A stretch of 64,000 bases of DNA from Prorocentrum cordatum (taxonomy: Eukaryota > Sar > Dinophyceae > Prorocentrales > Prorocentraceae): contig CAUYUJ010018735.1 of the NCBI GenBank assembly GCA_963575745.1, forward strand, positions 62,001 to 126,000. Direction: 5' to 3'. Shown piece after piece: positions 10,786 to 20,586 of the stretch. How positions within the stretch are numbered: position 1 is the first letter of the stretch; the number at the start of each line of letters is the position of its first letter. The translations under genes were made by a program, and so were the position numbers. Under the pieces are notes generated by a model that saw nothing but the letters and a program-made list of their open reading frames with translations, was not told the origin of the DNA and did no database searches.

Positions 10786-11084
10786 CGAGCGATGTCTGGC
10801 CGCACCGCTCGGGAAGCGACGTACCACAAGATGGGTATCCTATATGTTCGGGCCGGACGCGCGCCGCCAAGGAGGACATACATCGCAGGTGGATAGACCT
10901 TCTGCCCTGACACGTCGATGAAGGAGTTGGCCGTTTTCGGTTCGCGAGAGGGCGTCGCGGCCGTCATTTGTGAGGGTCCAGGTCCGTCGGTGTCGGTCCC
11001 AGGCCGTTTTCGTTGAGGGGAGGTTTGCTAAAGGGAGGTTTGTCCACCGCCGACGTTCGCCTGGCCGAGAGCTCTCCATCGTAA
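10786..11084. other. No feature recognised
   Basis: About 300 bp of unassigned sequence between the Fb1 fragment and Tir5 copy 2. Open frames here extend from the neighbouring elements. Confidence 0.4.
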
Positions 11085-11413
11085 GGCGATTCCAAACATG
11101 GATGAAGGGTGATGGGCCCGTTTTCCACCACCACCATGAGTTGGAGGGGGAGGGGGTCCTTCTCCTCCACCTCCTCCTTCTCCACCTCCTTCTCCTCCTC
11201 GTCCTGCACCTCCTTTTCCCCTCCAACTTATGGTGGTGGTGGTGGTAGTGGATAACAGGCCCATCAAAGGGGGCGTGGATTAGCGACGGGTCCCGTTTCC
11301 CTGGGAAATCGCGGATTTCCGCCGCCAAGCGAGGCGGCACCAGCCGCATCTGGGGGGATCCATGGATTTGGCGACCGCGCGCCAAATCCATGGATCGCTA
11401 TTCTATGTTTGCG
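11085..11413 (+). mobile_element. Tir5 element, copy 2, split by Tir6
   Basis: Left end GGCGATTCCAAACATGGAT, right end ATCGCTATTCTATGTTTGCG. The left block is interrupted after GGATGAAGG by a Tir6 element (11111-11265); Tir5 sequence resumes with GGGGCGTGGATTAGCGACGG. Without the insert the copy is about 175 bp, normal for the family. The Tir6 insertion is therefore younger. Confidence 0.8.
11111..11265 (+). mobile_element. Tir6 element, copy 1 (nested)
   Basis: Ends GATGGGCCCGTTTTCCACC and GGTAGTGGATAACAGGCCCATC-like sequence pair as an inverted repeat that continues through ACCACCACCATGAGTTGGAG and its partner. The interior is a TCC/CTT-rich run. A second copy at 21670-21972 has the same ends and a longer TCC core. 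Confidence 0.8.
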
Positions 11414-11416
11414 TTC

Positions 11417-11551
11417 CCGACTCTAGGCCTCCTGGATGGGGTCTGAGTAGATGGGATCGGAGGATCGCTCCGCTGCATCGTCGATGTATCGGCGATGCGT
11501 CGCGATCCTTCGACCCCATCTACTCCGACCATCAGGGAGACCAAGAGTCGG
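11417..11551 (+). mobile_element. Fb3 fold-back element, copy 1
   Basis: Left arm CCGACTCTAGGCCTCCTGGA then TGGGGTCTGAGTAGATGGG; right arm CCCATCTACTCCGACCATC then AGGGAGACCAAGAGTCGG. The arms pair over about 55 bp around a CATCGTCGATGTATCGGCGATG loop (described in parts). It abuts Tir5 copy 2 on one side and Fb4 on the other. A longer relative is at 20313-20568. Confidence 0.75.
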
Positions 11552-11553
11552 AG

Positions 11554-11860
11554 CTTTTTCGCCGTCCTGGGCGCCTGCCCCGCGGCGGCCGGACAGTTTC
11601 AGTTTGCAACCGGACGTTCCACCGTACAAAGGAGGCCAACGCCAAGAGACACTCTGCTCGACTCCAGGGTGCTCTGGGTTTCTTGGGTTTGACGGTCTCG
11701 CTGTGGAAGGCGTGACGTTCCCACACCAAAGATCCATGGACGCCCTGCGGTCTCAGGGTCGGGTGTCTTGTGGAAGGTTTCTTGTGGTCGGGCCTCCACT
11801 GTAGGCGTATAAGCTTTTCAGCCGCCCTGGGGCCATCGTCCCTGACGGCGGAGCAGTTTG
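11554..11860 (+). mobile_element. Fb4 fold-back element, copy 1, split by Tir7
   Basis: Arms: CTTTTTCGCCGTCCTGGGCG with CCTGCCCCGCGGCGGCC on the left; CAGCCGCCCTGGGGCC with GTCCCTGACGGCGGAGCAG on the right. These pair once the Tir7 element at 11621-11807 is disregarded. The intact relative at 42713-42842 has the same arms and no insert. Confidence 0.75.
11621..11807 (+). mobile_element. Tir7 element, copy 2 (nested in Fb4)
   Basis: Left end ACCGTACAAAGGAGGCC, right end GGCCTCCACTGTAGGCG; interior CTCCAGGGTGCTCTGGGTTT and GTGACGTTCCCACACC as in the other copies. Inserted between the two Fb4 arms. Confidence 0.8.
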
Positions 11861-11889
11861 TTCTATACCGCTCGTCGCCCACCAGATCA

Positions 11890-12062
11890 ACAGGAGCATC
11901 CCGAGTTCCGCGCGGATCTCTCGGATCCGTGCTGTGGCCCCCCCCCCTGGCGACGGCGCCTCCAGCGCCGCCCCTGGCGCGCTCCACGCGTCAGGGAGGG
12001 GGTCCTGCGACGACCCAAGAAGTTCGCGCGGACCTCCGAGGAATGACGTTTATGCAGCTCTC
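11890..12062 (+). mobile_element. Fb1 fold-back element, copy 4
   Basis: Left arm GAGTTCCGCGCGGATCTCTC with GGATCCGTGCTGTGG; right arm GACCCAAGAAGTTCGCGCGG with an outer GACGTTTATGCAGCTC; loop GCGCCTCCAGCGCCGCCCC. Outermost GCATAA-like sequence is kept on the right only. Confidence 0.8.
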
Positions 12063-12079
12063 TGTTTCTCTGCTTCTTG

Positions 12080-12200
12080 GGAGGACGAGGAGGAGGAGGA
12101 GGAGGAGGAGGAGGAGGAGGAGGAGGAGGAGGAGGAGGAGGAGGGGGGGAGGTTGAGGAGGAGGAGGACGAGGAGGAGAAGGAGGAGGAGGAGGAGGAGT
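12080..12200 (+). repeat. GAG trinucleotide array
   Basis: About 120 bp of GAG with minor interruptions, immediately after Fb1 copy 4. Confidence 0.95.
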
Positions 12201-12544
12201 CTCGGCCCCGACTGCTGCCACGGCGCCCACTGCCTGGGGCGGCCGCGCCGGCCTGCTCTGCGCGGAGCTGTTCCACGTCTGTGCGCTTTCCTCGCCCCAT
12301 CCCCCCGCGCGGCCGCTCTCGTCTTGCTTCCTCCCTCTCGCACGCCGGATTATTCGCCTGTCGGTTGCCCCGAATAGCCACCCGCTGGAGCGGATTGCCT
12401 CAGCCTCGCCGCCGACGAAAAGAAACAAGCACACTGTGTCTATGTTCCCCCGCCCGCGTCGGGCCATGGCGGTGCCTCTAGCCTTATCAGGGGAGCGCAG
12501 GCTTGGATCCCAGATCCCCGACGATTCGAGATGTTCTACCAGCC

Positions 12545-12680
12545 TTAAGTCGGGCATGTCCCTCTACAGTAGGAATGTTCAATCATAGGCAAACAACAGT
12601 CTGGGAGTTTTTTTTATTACAGGGAGCTATTCCAAATTGTTCTGTCAAAAACCGCCTGTCGGAGGATATACCCGACCCAA
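12545..12680 (+). mobile_element. Tir1 element, copy 2
   Basis: Left end TTAAGTCGGGCATGTCCCTC intact; right end diverged to CGCCTGTCGGAGGATATACC then CGACCCAA. ACCAGC occurs just before the left end (12538-12543) and just after the right end (12682-12687), a possible target duplication. Confidence 0.8.
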
Positions 12681-12787
12681 CACCAGCGGCTCTTCCCCGA
12701 TTTGGGCATCCGGGGCTGGTTATCGGCCCAGGGGGAATCAAGAGGGACCTGGGGGGAAACACTGGCTAAGGTGAGGGAGTTTTTCGA

Positions 12788-12973
12788 CCCAGGCATGTCC
12801 GCGTCGTGTGAAAACACGACGTGAGTTTTTGTCGCTGTCTTCGACGTCCGGGCCTCTCGCGTGGCCCCGGGAGTGTCACAAGACGACCCGGGAGGAACAG
12901 CCCGTCGCAGGGAGGGGGTCCAGACCTCGCGGGGTCCGCGCTGTGGACACAGTCGCGACGTCCGAGCTCTGGG
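12788..12973 (+). mobile_element. Tir4 element, copy 2
   Basis: Left end CCCAGGCATGTCCGCGTCGT with a GTGAAAACACGACG palindrome; right end GTCGCGACGTCCGAGCTCTG then GG. Interior TGGCCCCGGGAGTGTCACAA and GGGTCCAGACC align with copy 1. Confidence 0.75.
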
Positions 12974-12984
12974 AAGCGCAGATC

Positions 12985-13115
12985 TGAGGGCGCGTGGGTT
13001 AGCGACGGGCCCCGCTTCCATGCGCAGTCGACGCGCTGCGTCGCCAAGTCGGGCGGCACGGGCCGCACGCTTCGGGGGCATCCCTGGATCCGGCGCCCGC
13101 GCGGCAGATCCATGG
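12985..13115 (+). mobile_element. Tir5 element, degenerate copy
   Basis: Retains the interior GTTAGCGACGGGCCCCGC, GCGGCACGGGCCGC and CAGATCCATGGGCC blocks; the CAAACATGG ends are lost. It is followed at 13121-13139 by a Tir1 right-end remnant, GAGGACATGCCCGACCT. Confidence 0.6.
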
Positions 13116-13181
13116 GCCTGTAAGAGGACATGCCCGACCTCGTGCTAGCGTGTGCCTGGACCTGGCACCCTCTCTCCTTGC

Positions 13182-13475
13182 GTCACAGGATGCAGCTCCT
13201 GGGAATTCGTTGGCAAATCATGGGAGCCTGGCGTGCCCTGTGGATTCCGCTTTTAGCGTCGATGAGCGTCGGTTAGCGCCTGGGAGTCGATGAGATAGCG
13301 TTGATGTAGAGTCGGCTAGCGTCGACGTAGCGTCGATCTCGCGTCGATTAGCGTCGATTTAGCGTCGAGTTAGCGCCGAGCAGCGTCGATTTGCAAGAGC
13401 CGACAAGTTGGTATGGGGGGCCCCCGTGAGTTGCCACCTTGTAGTGTCACGGGGTGCAACTCTTGGGATGCTTGG
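13182..13475 (+). repeat. Rep4 dispersed repeat, copy 1, with long flanking direct repeats
   Basis: A core of decamer units near TTAGCGTCGA (13250-13390) sits between GCAAATCATGGGAGCC on the left and AAGAGCCGACAAGTTGGTA then GTGAGTTGCCAC on the right. Both outer edges carry the same sequence, GTCACAGGATGCAGCTCCTG at 13182 and GTCACGGGGTGCAACTCTTG at 13446, a direct repeat of roughly 23-30 bp. Copy 2 is at 60951-61165. Confidence 0.75.
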
Positions 13476-13624
13476 ATATCCGTGATCTAAAACCGGCCCA
13501 ATCAGGCCTAGTCCCGTTGGATTCCGTTTTCATTTCGTCGACCGAGAGTGCAAGGTTGTGTTCTGAATTCTAGAGTCCAGAGTTTTTGATTAATCGCTTC
13601 GCTCATTCCGCCGGGCCTGGAGCG

Positions 13625-13790
13625 CTATTTGGGGCCTCGTAGGGCCGTTTTGGGGGCTTCTTGGGGGCTTCTTGGGAGCGTCTTGGGGCTCCTTGGCGGC
13701 GTATTGGGCTCCCCCATGGGGGGGCCTCTTGGGGGGCTCTTGGGGGCCCCTTGGGGCTGGAGGGGGGGTAGTCGTTGGCCCCCCCCCCCC
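13625..13790 (+). repeat. G-rich CTTGGGGGC repeat
   Basis: Degenerate tandem units of about 15 bp, near GGGGGCTTCTTGGGGGC. Similar runs are at 16205-16500 and, on the other strand, at 49680-49870. The runs of G could form quadruplexes in vitro; no function is implied. Confidence 0.75.
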
Positions 13791-13999
13791 TCGGAGGCCA
13801 CGATCCTCGTGAGGGGTGGCGAAAAATAGCCTCCCCCCTGGGGATCGCCCGGGGATCAGCCGGGGATCGGCCGGGGTACTTTTCGTCCAGGGCCCCCCAG
13901 GGGCCGCCCCGCGCGCGCGAACTAGAAATATTGTTAAGTAGTTACCGGAAATCTTAGCACGCCTCTGGCCCGTTGGGCCGGCGAATTTTCGCGGCTCGT

Positions 14000-15560
14000 T
14001 GGTTGGTTGAGTTCGTCCTCCCTCACTGGCTCAGCCCCGTGCACCTCGAGTCCTTGCCTCCGCACAGGTCCCCCCCCCAGGTCCGCGGAGCGTTTGCTCT
14101 TTTTTCGTGGCTAGTATGATGGGTGACCGGGTGTTTGGTTGGCTGTGTTCGCCCTCCCTCTTTGGTTCAGCCCAGATTTTTCGAGGTTCGATTGTTGGTT
14201 GGTTGGTTGGTTGGTTGGTTGGTTGCATTCGTCCTCCCTCCCTGGCTCACCGCCGTGTACCCCGAGTCCTTGCCGCCGCACGTGTCTTCCCCCAGTCCTT
14301 CGGAGCCCTTGATTTTCATCGCTCGTCTGTTGGCTGGTTGGTTGGTTGGGTGGTTTGTTGGTTGTGTTCGTCCTCTCTGCCTGGCTCAGCCCCGTGCGCC
14401 CCGAGTCCTTGCCCCCGCACAGGTCCTCCCTAACGCCCTCCGTGCCCTTGATTTTCGTGGCTCAGTTGTTGGTTGGTTGGCTGGGTGGTTGGTTGGTTGG
14501 TTGGTTGGTTGGTTGGTTGGTTGGTTGGTTGGTTGGTTTGTCGGTTAGTTGCTTCGTTGTTTGATTGGTTAGGTGGTTTGTTGGTTTGTTTGGTGGTATG
14601 TTGGTCGTGGTCGTCCTCCTTCCCTGGCTCAGCCCCGTAGGCCCCGAGATTTTGCCTCCGCACAGGTCCTCCCCCAGGCCTTCGTGGCCCTGGAGTTGTC
14701 GTCGCTCGTTTGTTGGTTCGTTGGTTGGTTCGTTGGTCGTGATCGTCCTCCCTTCCTGGCTCAGCCCCGTAGGCCCCGAGTTCTTGCTTTCGCACAGGTC
14801 CTCCCCAAGGCCTTCGTGGCCCTTGAGTTGTCGTGGCTTGTTTGTTGGGTGGTTGGTTAGTTGGTTTGTTGGTCGTGTTCGTCCTCCCTCCCTGGCTCAG
14901 CCCCGTAGGCCCCGAGTTCTTGCTTTCGCACAGGTCCTCCCCCAGGCCTTCGTGGCCCTTGAGTTGTCGTCGCTCGTCTATTGGGTGGTTGGTTGGTTGG
15001 TTTGTTGGTCGTGTTCGTCCTCCCTCCCTGGCTCAGCCCCGTAGGCCCCGAGTCCTTGCCTCCGCACAGGTCCTCCCCCAGGCCTTCGTGGCCCTTGAGT
15101 TGTCGTGGTTCGTTTGTTGGCTGGTTGGTGAGTTGGTTTGTTGGTCGTGGTCGTCCTTTTTCCCTGGCTCAGCCCCGTACGCCCAGGGGCCCGAGTCCTT
15201 GCCTGCGCACAGGCCCTCCCCTAGGCACTCCGCGACCTCGCTTTTTAGTCGCTCTGTGCTTGGGTGGTTGGGTGGCTTTCTGATTGTGGTCGTCCTTCCC
15301 GACCTAGCTCGGCCCCGTGCACCCCGAGGTCCTTGCCTCCGCACACGGCCCTCCCCCGGCGCTCTGTGTCCTTGATTTGCCGTGGCTTTTTTGTTGGGTG
15401 GTTGGTTGGTTGCTTGGTTGGTTGGTTGGTTGTTTTGTTGATTGGCTTTTCATCTTTCCCTTGCGCAGAACCGTGCACCCCGAGTCCTTCCCTCCACACG
15501 GGCCTCCCCCCGGCCCCCGCAGCCCTTGATTTGTCGTGGCTCGTTTGTTGGGCGGTTCGT
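14000..15560 (+). repeat. About 137 bp minisatellite with GGTT tracts
   Basis: Roughly ten units, each carrying CGTCCTCCCTCCCTGGCTCA, CCCCGAGTCCTTGCC, GCACAGGTCCTCCCC, a TTGATTTGTCGTGGCTCGT-like block and then a GGTT tract. Clear unit starts at about 14743, 14880, 15017 and 15152 are 134-137 bp apart. Longest pure GGTT runs are at 14195-14224 and 14480-14537. Reading frames in both directions are artefacts of the repeat. Confidence 0.9.
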
Positions 15561-15915
15561 TCGTCCCAGGATGCCGGGGAGTTACTGCGCAGGCTGGCCC
15601 GCGGGAGCGCGAAGACATCGGCGCCTCGCGTTTGGTGGTCTTGGCCGGAGAGTTGCCTTTCTCCAGTGGGTTGGGGTATCCCTGTGATGAGCGCGTTGTG
15701 CGCGCCGAGAAGCATTGCGTTGTGGTACCGGAAGGAAGAGAGGGTGGATGAGGAGGAGAAGCAGGGGGGAAGTGGGGGGACGAGGAGGAGGATAGGGAGG
15801 CAGATGAGAAGATGTTGGAGGCCAGTAATGGTGGGGAGGAGGCACCTCCGATGTCGTAGAGCCCAGCACTCGATTGGGCCGAGCGGCGAGGAGTGAGGGT
15901 GCTAAGGCATTCTAA

Positions 15916-15955
15916 CCAGCTTCTCTTGGGTCGGCGCCGGACCCCCTTTAGTGCT
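15916..15955 (+). mobile_element. Fb1 fragment
   Basis: Only TCTCTTGGGTCGGCGCCGGA and CCCCC of one inner arm are recognisable. Confidence 0.5.
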
Positions 15956-16204
15956 TGGCAATTCATGTTGATGCCCGTGCATTCTTATAGCGCACGTGCT
16001 TTCTTATATCATGCATGTTGATGTCGTGCCCTCTGGCAGTGCCCTCTGGCAGCGCACGTCGGCGAGCCACGCTCGGAGTTCGTGCTCTCCGCCTTGTAGG
16101 AGTCTTGGCGCTTCGCGCATCCCCACCAGCCCATCGCAAAACAGCCAACAGGCGAGTTGCCATAATCAGGGATGTGCAGCAGCATGCTGCCGTTTGAGGG
16201 CCAC

Positions 16205-16500
16205 AATGGGGCCCTCTTGGAAGCTTTCGTCTCGCGTTCTGGAACGCTCTCGGGTGTCTCCTGGGCCTCTCTTGAGACCCCCTGAGAGATTTTGGGCCTC
16301 TCTTGGCTGACGTTGGGGCCCTCTTGGGGCCATCTCGGAAGCTACCTGTCAAATAGGGGGGATTCTAAGTATGCCCACCCCCCCATCGGAGCCCTCAAGC
16401 TAGCCTCTTGGGGCCCTCCTGGGGCATTCTTGGAACGTTCTTGGGCGCTTGGGGGCAGTATTTTGGCCCCTCTTGGGCCCTCCTGGGCCAGTTTGGAGAC
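16205..16500 (+). repeat. G-rich CTTGGGGCC repeat
   Basis: Loose tandem units near GGGGCCCTCTTGGAAGC, related to 13625-13790. Unit length is irregular. Confidence 0.65.
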
Positions 16501-17379
16501 ATCTAGAGGCAGCAAGAGCTCATCGGAAGCGATCTAGTGAGAAAGCAGAAGACGTTGATTTTCTGTACATCTCCTCTGGGGCTCTCTTTAGAGTCATCTT
16601 GGACGCACCAACCCCGTGCAGAACGCCCACTCTAGCCCCAGTGGGAGGAGGGACCCCCTCCCCGAAGGAGAAGATGGGGGTTAGCAGAACGAGTTCTTTC
16701 GACCACTCGCGCCCAGAGGGCTGGTGGGATTTCTTGGCAAGACTCTGCTGCTGACCCGGCGCTCCGCGCCGACACCGCCGCTTCGCACGACCAGTGCCTC
16801 AGCGTGCCTGCCCAGACGCCAGCCCAGGACAGTTCCAGTGTGCGGATGCAGTGGTCTCCGCCGCCTGCTTCCCGCGACTCCCTCGGGGGCCTGTGGCGGC
16901 AGCACCACACCCGAACAGCCGAGTAGATGTTCTGAGGGTGCACTCCACTCCTTCCCCCTCCTCCGCCGCGGCCGCCGCCTCCCCCTTCCCTCGCGCGCCT
17001 CCCGGTGCGGCCGACACTGCCGCCATCCTCGTCAGGGCCCTCATCATCGGCCGTCTCCCCGCTGCACAGGCCCGGGGGGGAGGAGGCGCGGCAGCGGCTG
17101 CAGGCGTGGGGGCTGCGGCGGCGGTGGCCCAGCTGGCGAGGCCCCGTGCGCTGCGCGGGCGCCTTCCGGCGCAGGCTCCGGGCCTGCGCGGCCCGGCCGC
17201 CGCTTGCCGTGCCCGGATGCGCGATGCGGCGGGCCCCGCGGACTTCCGCGCGTCTTGGCCGCCGGGGCCTGCCCCGATCCCGGCCGGCCCCGGGTGTCGG
17301 CGGGGAGCTTTCTGGAGCCTGGAAGCCGCGGCAGAGACCTCAGGACCCATTTCGTTCATGGCACGGCCCAAGCTCGGGG
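16501..17379. other. GC-rich stretch, no gene recognised
   Basis: From about 16740 to 17350 the sequence is very GC-rich and open in several frames (for example a 201-codon + frame from 16794 and a 197-codon - frame). Their products are Ala/Arg/Pro/Gly-rich with no motif I recognise, and the two strands are equally open, so I do not call a gene. Confidence 0.4.
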
Positions 17380-17552
17380 GGCGCGCAAGCATGGATTAGC
17401 GATCCATGGGCTTGGCGCGCGGTCGCCTAGTGCATTCATCGGGGGAGGTGCCCTCCCCAGAATGCGGCCGGTGCTGGCGGCGGGAATCCGCGATTTCCCA
17501 TGGTCACGGGACCCTTCGCTAGTCCACACCCATTCGATCCATGTTTGCGGTC
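17380..17552 (-). mobile_element. Tir5 element, reverse copy
   Basis: Reverse orientation: starts GCGCAAGCATGGATTAGCGA, passes through GAATCCGCGATTTCCCATGG and CACGGGACCC, and ends GATCCATGTTTGCGG. The only clearly reversed Tir5 member in the window. Confidence 0.75.
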
Positions 17553-17600
17553 GCTTGAGAAACGCCAGCATCGTTTCGCTGCACCCGCGACGATCGGCTG

Positions 17601-17787
17601 CGCTTACTGTAAGCGAGACCCGTGCCAAGAAGCACCCTGCTTGCCTCCAGGGTGCCCTGGGGGGTTCTTGGGTTCCGGTGGCTCTGCTGTGGAGAGCGCG
17701 ACGCTCCCACACCAAAAATACATGGGCCTCCTGGGGTCTCAGGGTTGGGTCTCTGGTGGGAGGCTTCTTGTGGACTGGCCTCCAGCG
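17601..17787 (+). mobile_element. Tir7 element, copy 3
   Basis: Left end GCTTACTGTAAGCGAGACCC, then CTGCTTGCCTCCAGGGTGCC and GACGCTCCCACACC; right end TTCTTGTGGACTGGCCTCCA. Ends exactly where Tir1 copy 3 begins. Confidence 0.85.
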
Positions 17788-17887
17788 TTAAGTCGGGCCT
17801 CTTCCTCCACAGGAGGGATGTTCAAACATAGTAAAGAATAGCATCAGGGGACGCTGTTTAAACTACTTTGGAGTATTTTGGAGCATT

Positions 17888-17999
17888 TCCCAACCATCTT
17901 GTGGTGTTGGGTCCTCGTTTTGAAGAGACGTCTTCACGCGTTCTCCTCCTCCTCCTCCTTCTCTCCTCTCCTCCTCCCCCTTTCCCCCTCCTCCATCAC

Positions 18000-18073
<74 letters not shown>

Positions 18074-19540
18074 CCCGTTTCAGCATACCCAGTACAGCGA
18101 ATTTCGTGGCTCAATAGGGAGCCCCACCGAAGGTCCCAGGGCTACCGTCTGCATGCGTCCCCCCACCCAGTACAGCGCTTCGTGGCCCCATATGGAGCCC
18201 CACCGAAGGTCCCAGGGCTACCGTCCGCATGCGTCCCCCCCACCCAGTACAGCGTTTCGTGGCCCCATGGGGAGCCCCACCGAAGGTCCCAGTGCTACCG
18301 TCCGCATGCGTCTCCCCCCACCCAGTACAGCGTTTCGTGGCCCCATAGGGCGCCCCACCGAAGGTCCCAGTGCTACCGTCCGCATGCGTCCCCCCCACCC
18401 AGTACAGCGTTTCGTGGCCCCATGGGGAGCCCCACCGAAGGTCCCAGTGCTACCGTCCGCATGCGTCCCCCGCGACCAGTACAGGAGGGAGCCCCGCCGA
18501 AGGTCCCAGTGCTACCGTTCGCATGCGTCCCCCACACCCAGTACAGCGTTTCGTGGCCCCATAGGGAGCCCCGCCGAAGGTCCCAGTGCTACCGTCTGCA
18601 TGCGCCCCCCCCCTGTGCAGCGCTTCGTGGCCCCAGAGAGAGCCCCACCGAAGCTCCTGGGACTGTCCGCATGCGTCCCGGAAATTTAATTGGGCATTTG
18701 CACTCCACCCAGTACGGCGTTTCGTGGCCCCATAGAGAGCCCCACCGAAGCCCCCAGTGGGACTGTCCGCATGCGTCCCTGAAATACAATTTTGGTATTT
18801 ACACACAACCCACTACTGCGTTTCGTGACCCCGTAGAGAGCTCCACCGAAGCCCCCAGTGGGACCGTCCGCATGCGTCGCGGAAACCCAATTTGGCATTT
18901 TTACCCACCCAGTACAACGCTTCGTGGCCCCATAGCCAGCTCAGCCGAAGCCCCCAGTGGGACCGTCCGCATGCGTCCCGGAAACCAAATTTGGCACACC
19001 CCTCATACGTTTCGTGGCCACATAGGGAGCTCCACCGAAGCCACCACTGGGACCGCCCGCATGCGTCCCACACACCAGGTTTTGCATTTTCTCCCCACCC
19101 AGTACGGCGTTTCGTGGCCACATAGGGGGTTCGCCCGACGGCCCCAGTTTTACCGCCCCCATGCGTTCCCCCCCACCCAGTGCAGCGCTTCGTGGCCCCA
19201 TAGGGAGCTCCACCGAAGCCCTCAATGGGACCGTCCGCATGCGTCCCGAAAACCAAATTTGGCACACCCCTCATACGTTTCGTGGCCCCATAGGGAGCTC
19301 CACCGAAGCCACCAGTGGGACCGCGAGCATGCGTCCCACACACCAAATTTGGCATTTCCACCCTGCTTAGTACGGCGCTTCGTGGCCCCATAGGGAGTTC
19401 GCCCGACGGCCCCAGTTCTACCGCCCGCATGCGTTCCCCCCTACCCAGTGCAGCGCTTCGTGGCCCCATAGGGAGCTCCACCGAAGAAAATTCACAATTG
19501 CGGTCCCCTCAACTGCATATGGTTGGGTCTGTCGCCAGGA
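17888..19540 (+). mobile_element. Cmp composite element, complete copy 1
   Basis: Cmp elements have, in order: a start TCCCAACCATC followed by a TGTGGTGTTGGGTCCTCG block (together a small hairpin), TTTTGAAGAGACG, a TCC run, an ATC run (17996-18073), a satellite array (18110-19495) and an end block with ACAATTGCGGT, CTGCATATGGTTGGGTC and CGCCAGGA. CCCAACCAT is repeated in inverse sense close to both ends. No open frame outside the repeats. The ends recur at 42846-43765 and 45133-49257. Transposition class is uncertain: there is a TC start but no CTRR end as in canonical Helitrons. Confidence 0.8.
18110..19495 (+). repeat. Satellite array inside Cmp copy 1
   Basis: Tandem monomers containing TTTCGTGGCCCCATAGGGAG, CCCCACCGAAGGTCCCAGTG and CGTCCGCATGCGTCCC. 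The first eight are about 75 bp; later ones are about 90-110 bp with an added AAATTTGGCA-type segment. Frames up to 403 codons are open through it, because the monomer lacks stops, and are not taken as genes. Confidence 0.9.
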
Positions 19541-19869
19541 TGATTTTTTGAGTATTTCGAATTTTTCGCCCAGAATCCCCCTGTGGGGCGACAGGCCCGA
19601 CCTATCTCCAATGTAGGAGTGACTCCCGCCGGAGTGGCCTTTGGTGCACGGCTGCTGCGGGGCGCTGGGGGGCAGGTCCAGCCAGGCGCGCAGTCCGCTG
19701 CTTCGGGCGGCGGGGCCTGGAGATCCACTGCCCGGGCCTGGCTCGCCCTGGTCCCCAGGGGCGGTCGTATACGCCCTCGGGGCTCGGGCAGGGATGCATG
19801 CGCACCATTCCTGGGCGCAGGATTCATGGACCAGGCCTGGGGCAGCGGACGTGTATCTACAGTCCACCT

Positions 19870-20032
19870 GCACGGTAGGGGTGGCCAACCTTCCCGAGGG
19901 TACCCTTGCATCCCTGCCTTCCCGGCCCGCTCGTGGCTGCTCTCGCTGGCCGCGCTCCACCCGCGAGGTGTTTTCCTTGGCCTTCCAAGGCCCTTGCGTC
20001 CTTACTGTGCGTCCGTATAGCACGGCATGACT
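19870..20032 (+). repeat. Rep2 dispersed repeat, copy 1
   Basis: Contains CCAACCTTCCCGAGGGTACC, CTTGCATCCCTGCC and, at the right, CCTTCCAAGGCCCTTGCGTC. Related copies at 40603-40776 and 43806-44093 share these blocks in the same order. The AAGGGTACCCTTGCATCC and CCAAGGCCCTTGCATCC blocks are partly self-complementary. Confidence 0.7.
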
Positions 20033-20312
20033 GTATAGCAAGGCCGCGCTAACGCCGTGCTTGGTTAACGGTGCGGTAAGGAATTTGGTTTTTTTGTGAC
20101 ACCGAGTTCATGAAGAATAACATGTAGGACATTGCGAAAGGCCTTTTTCTACATTTCAAATATGCAAATGCACCGGACGAAAACGACACAGAGAGTGGTA
20201 GGATCACACGAACCACGCGTTCCTACAAGTGGTTTGGCCACGAACCGCGCTTCTGCAATTGGATGTCTTACTTCGCGGTTAGCTAACACACCGTTAGCGC
20301 GTCTACGGGTAT

Positions 20313-20568
20313 ATCTCTAGGCCTCCTAGATGGGGTCGGACTAGATGGGGTCGGAGGACCGTGCCGCATCGCCGATGCATCGCCGATGCGGCTCGATGTG
20401 GAGCCCGATTTGCTTCACGTCGACGTCGTCGATGCACCGCCAGTGTCGACGATGCATCGCTGGTGCATCGCCGATGCGTCGCCGATGCATCACCGATACA
20501 TCGGTGATGCATAGGCGATCTGGCGCGACCCTCCGACTCCACTGCTGCCCCACTGCCTCACTAGGATG
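20313..20568 (+). mobile_element. Fb3-related fold-back element, copy 2
   Basis: Begins CTCTAGGCCTCCTAGATGGG like Fb3 copy 1; centre of GATGCATCGCCGATGCATC palindromes and CGTCGACGTCGTCGATG. The right side ends in CGACCCTCCGACTCCACTG and is less complementary. It can form several alternative hairpins. Confidence 0.65.
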
Positions 20569-20586
20569 CCTCTAAGCATGCCGCTA

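Larger units (their letters stand above)
17788..19604 (+). mobile_element. Tir1 element, copy 3, split by Cmp
   Basis: Left part 17788-17887 begins TTAAGTCGGGCCTCTTCC and ends in TTTGGAGCATT. Right part 19541-19604 begins GATTTTTTGAGTATTTCG and ends GGCCCGACCTA. Together they total about 164 bp, the length of uninterrupted copies (158-162 bp), with the blocks in the right order. The 1.65 kb Cmp element between them is therefore an insertion into an existing Tir1. Confidence 0.85.

Noticed and set aside
14195-14537. Telomeric repeat
   Set aside because: GGTT tetranucleotides, not the TTTAGGG type expected; embedded within a 137 bp satellite.
18182-19393. 403-codon plus-strand frame
   Set aside because: Readthrough of Cmp satellite monomers.
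17888-19540. Calling Cmp a Helitron
   Set aside because: It starts with TC and one copy has a PIF1-like helicase, but the 3' end (CGCCAGGA) is not CTRR and no Rep domain is visible.
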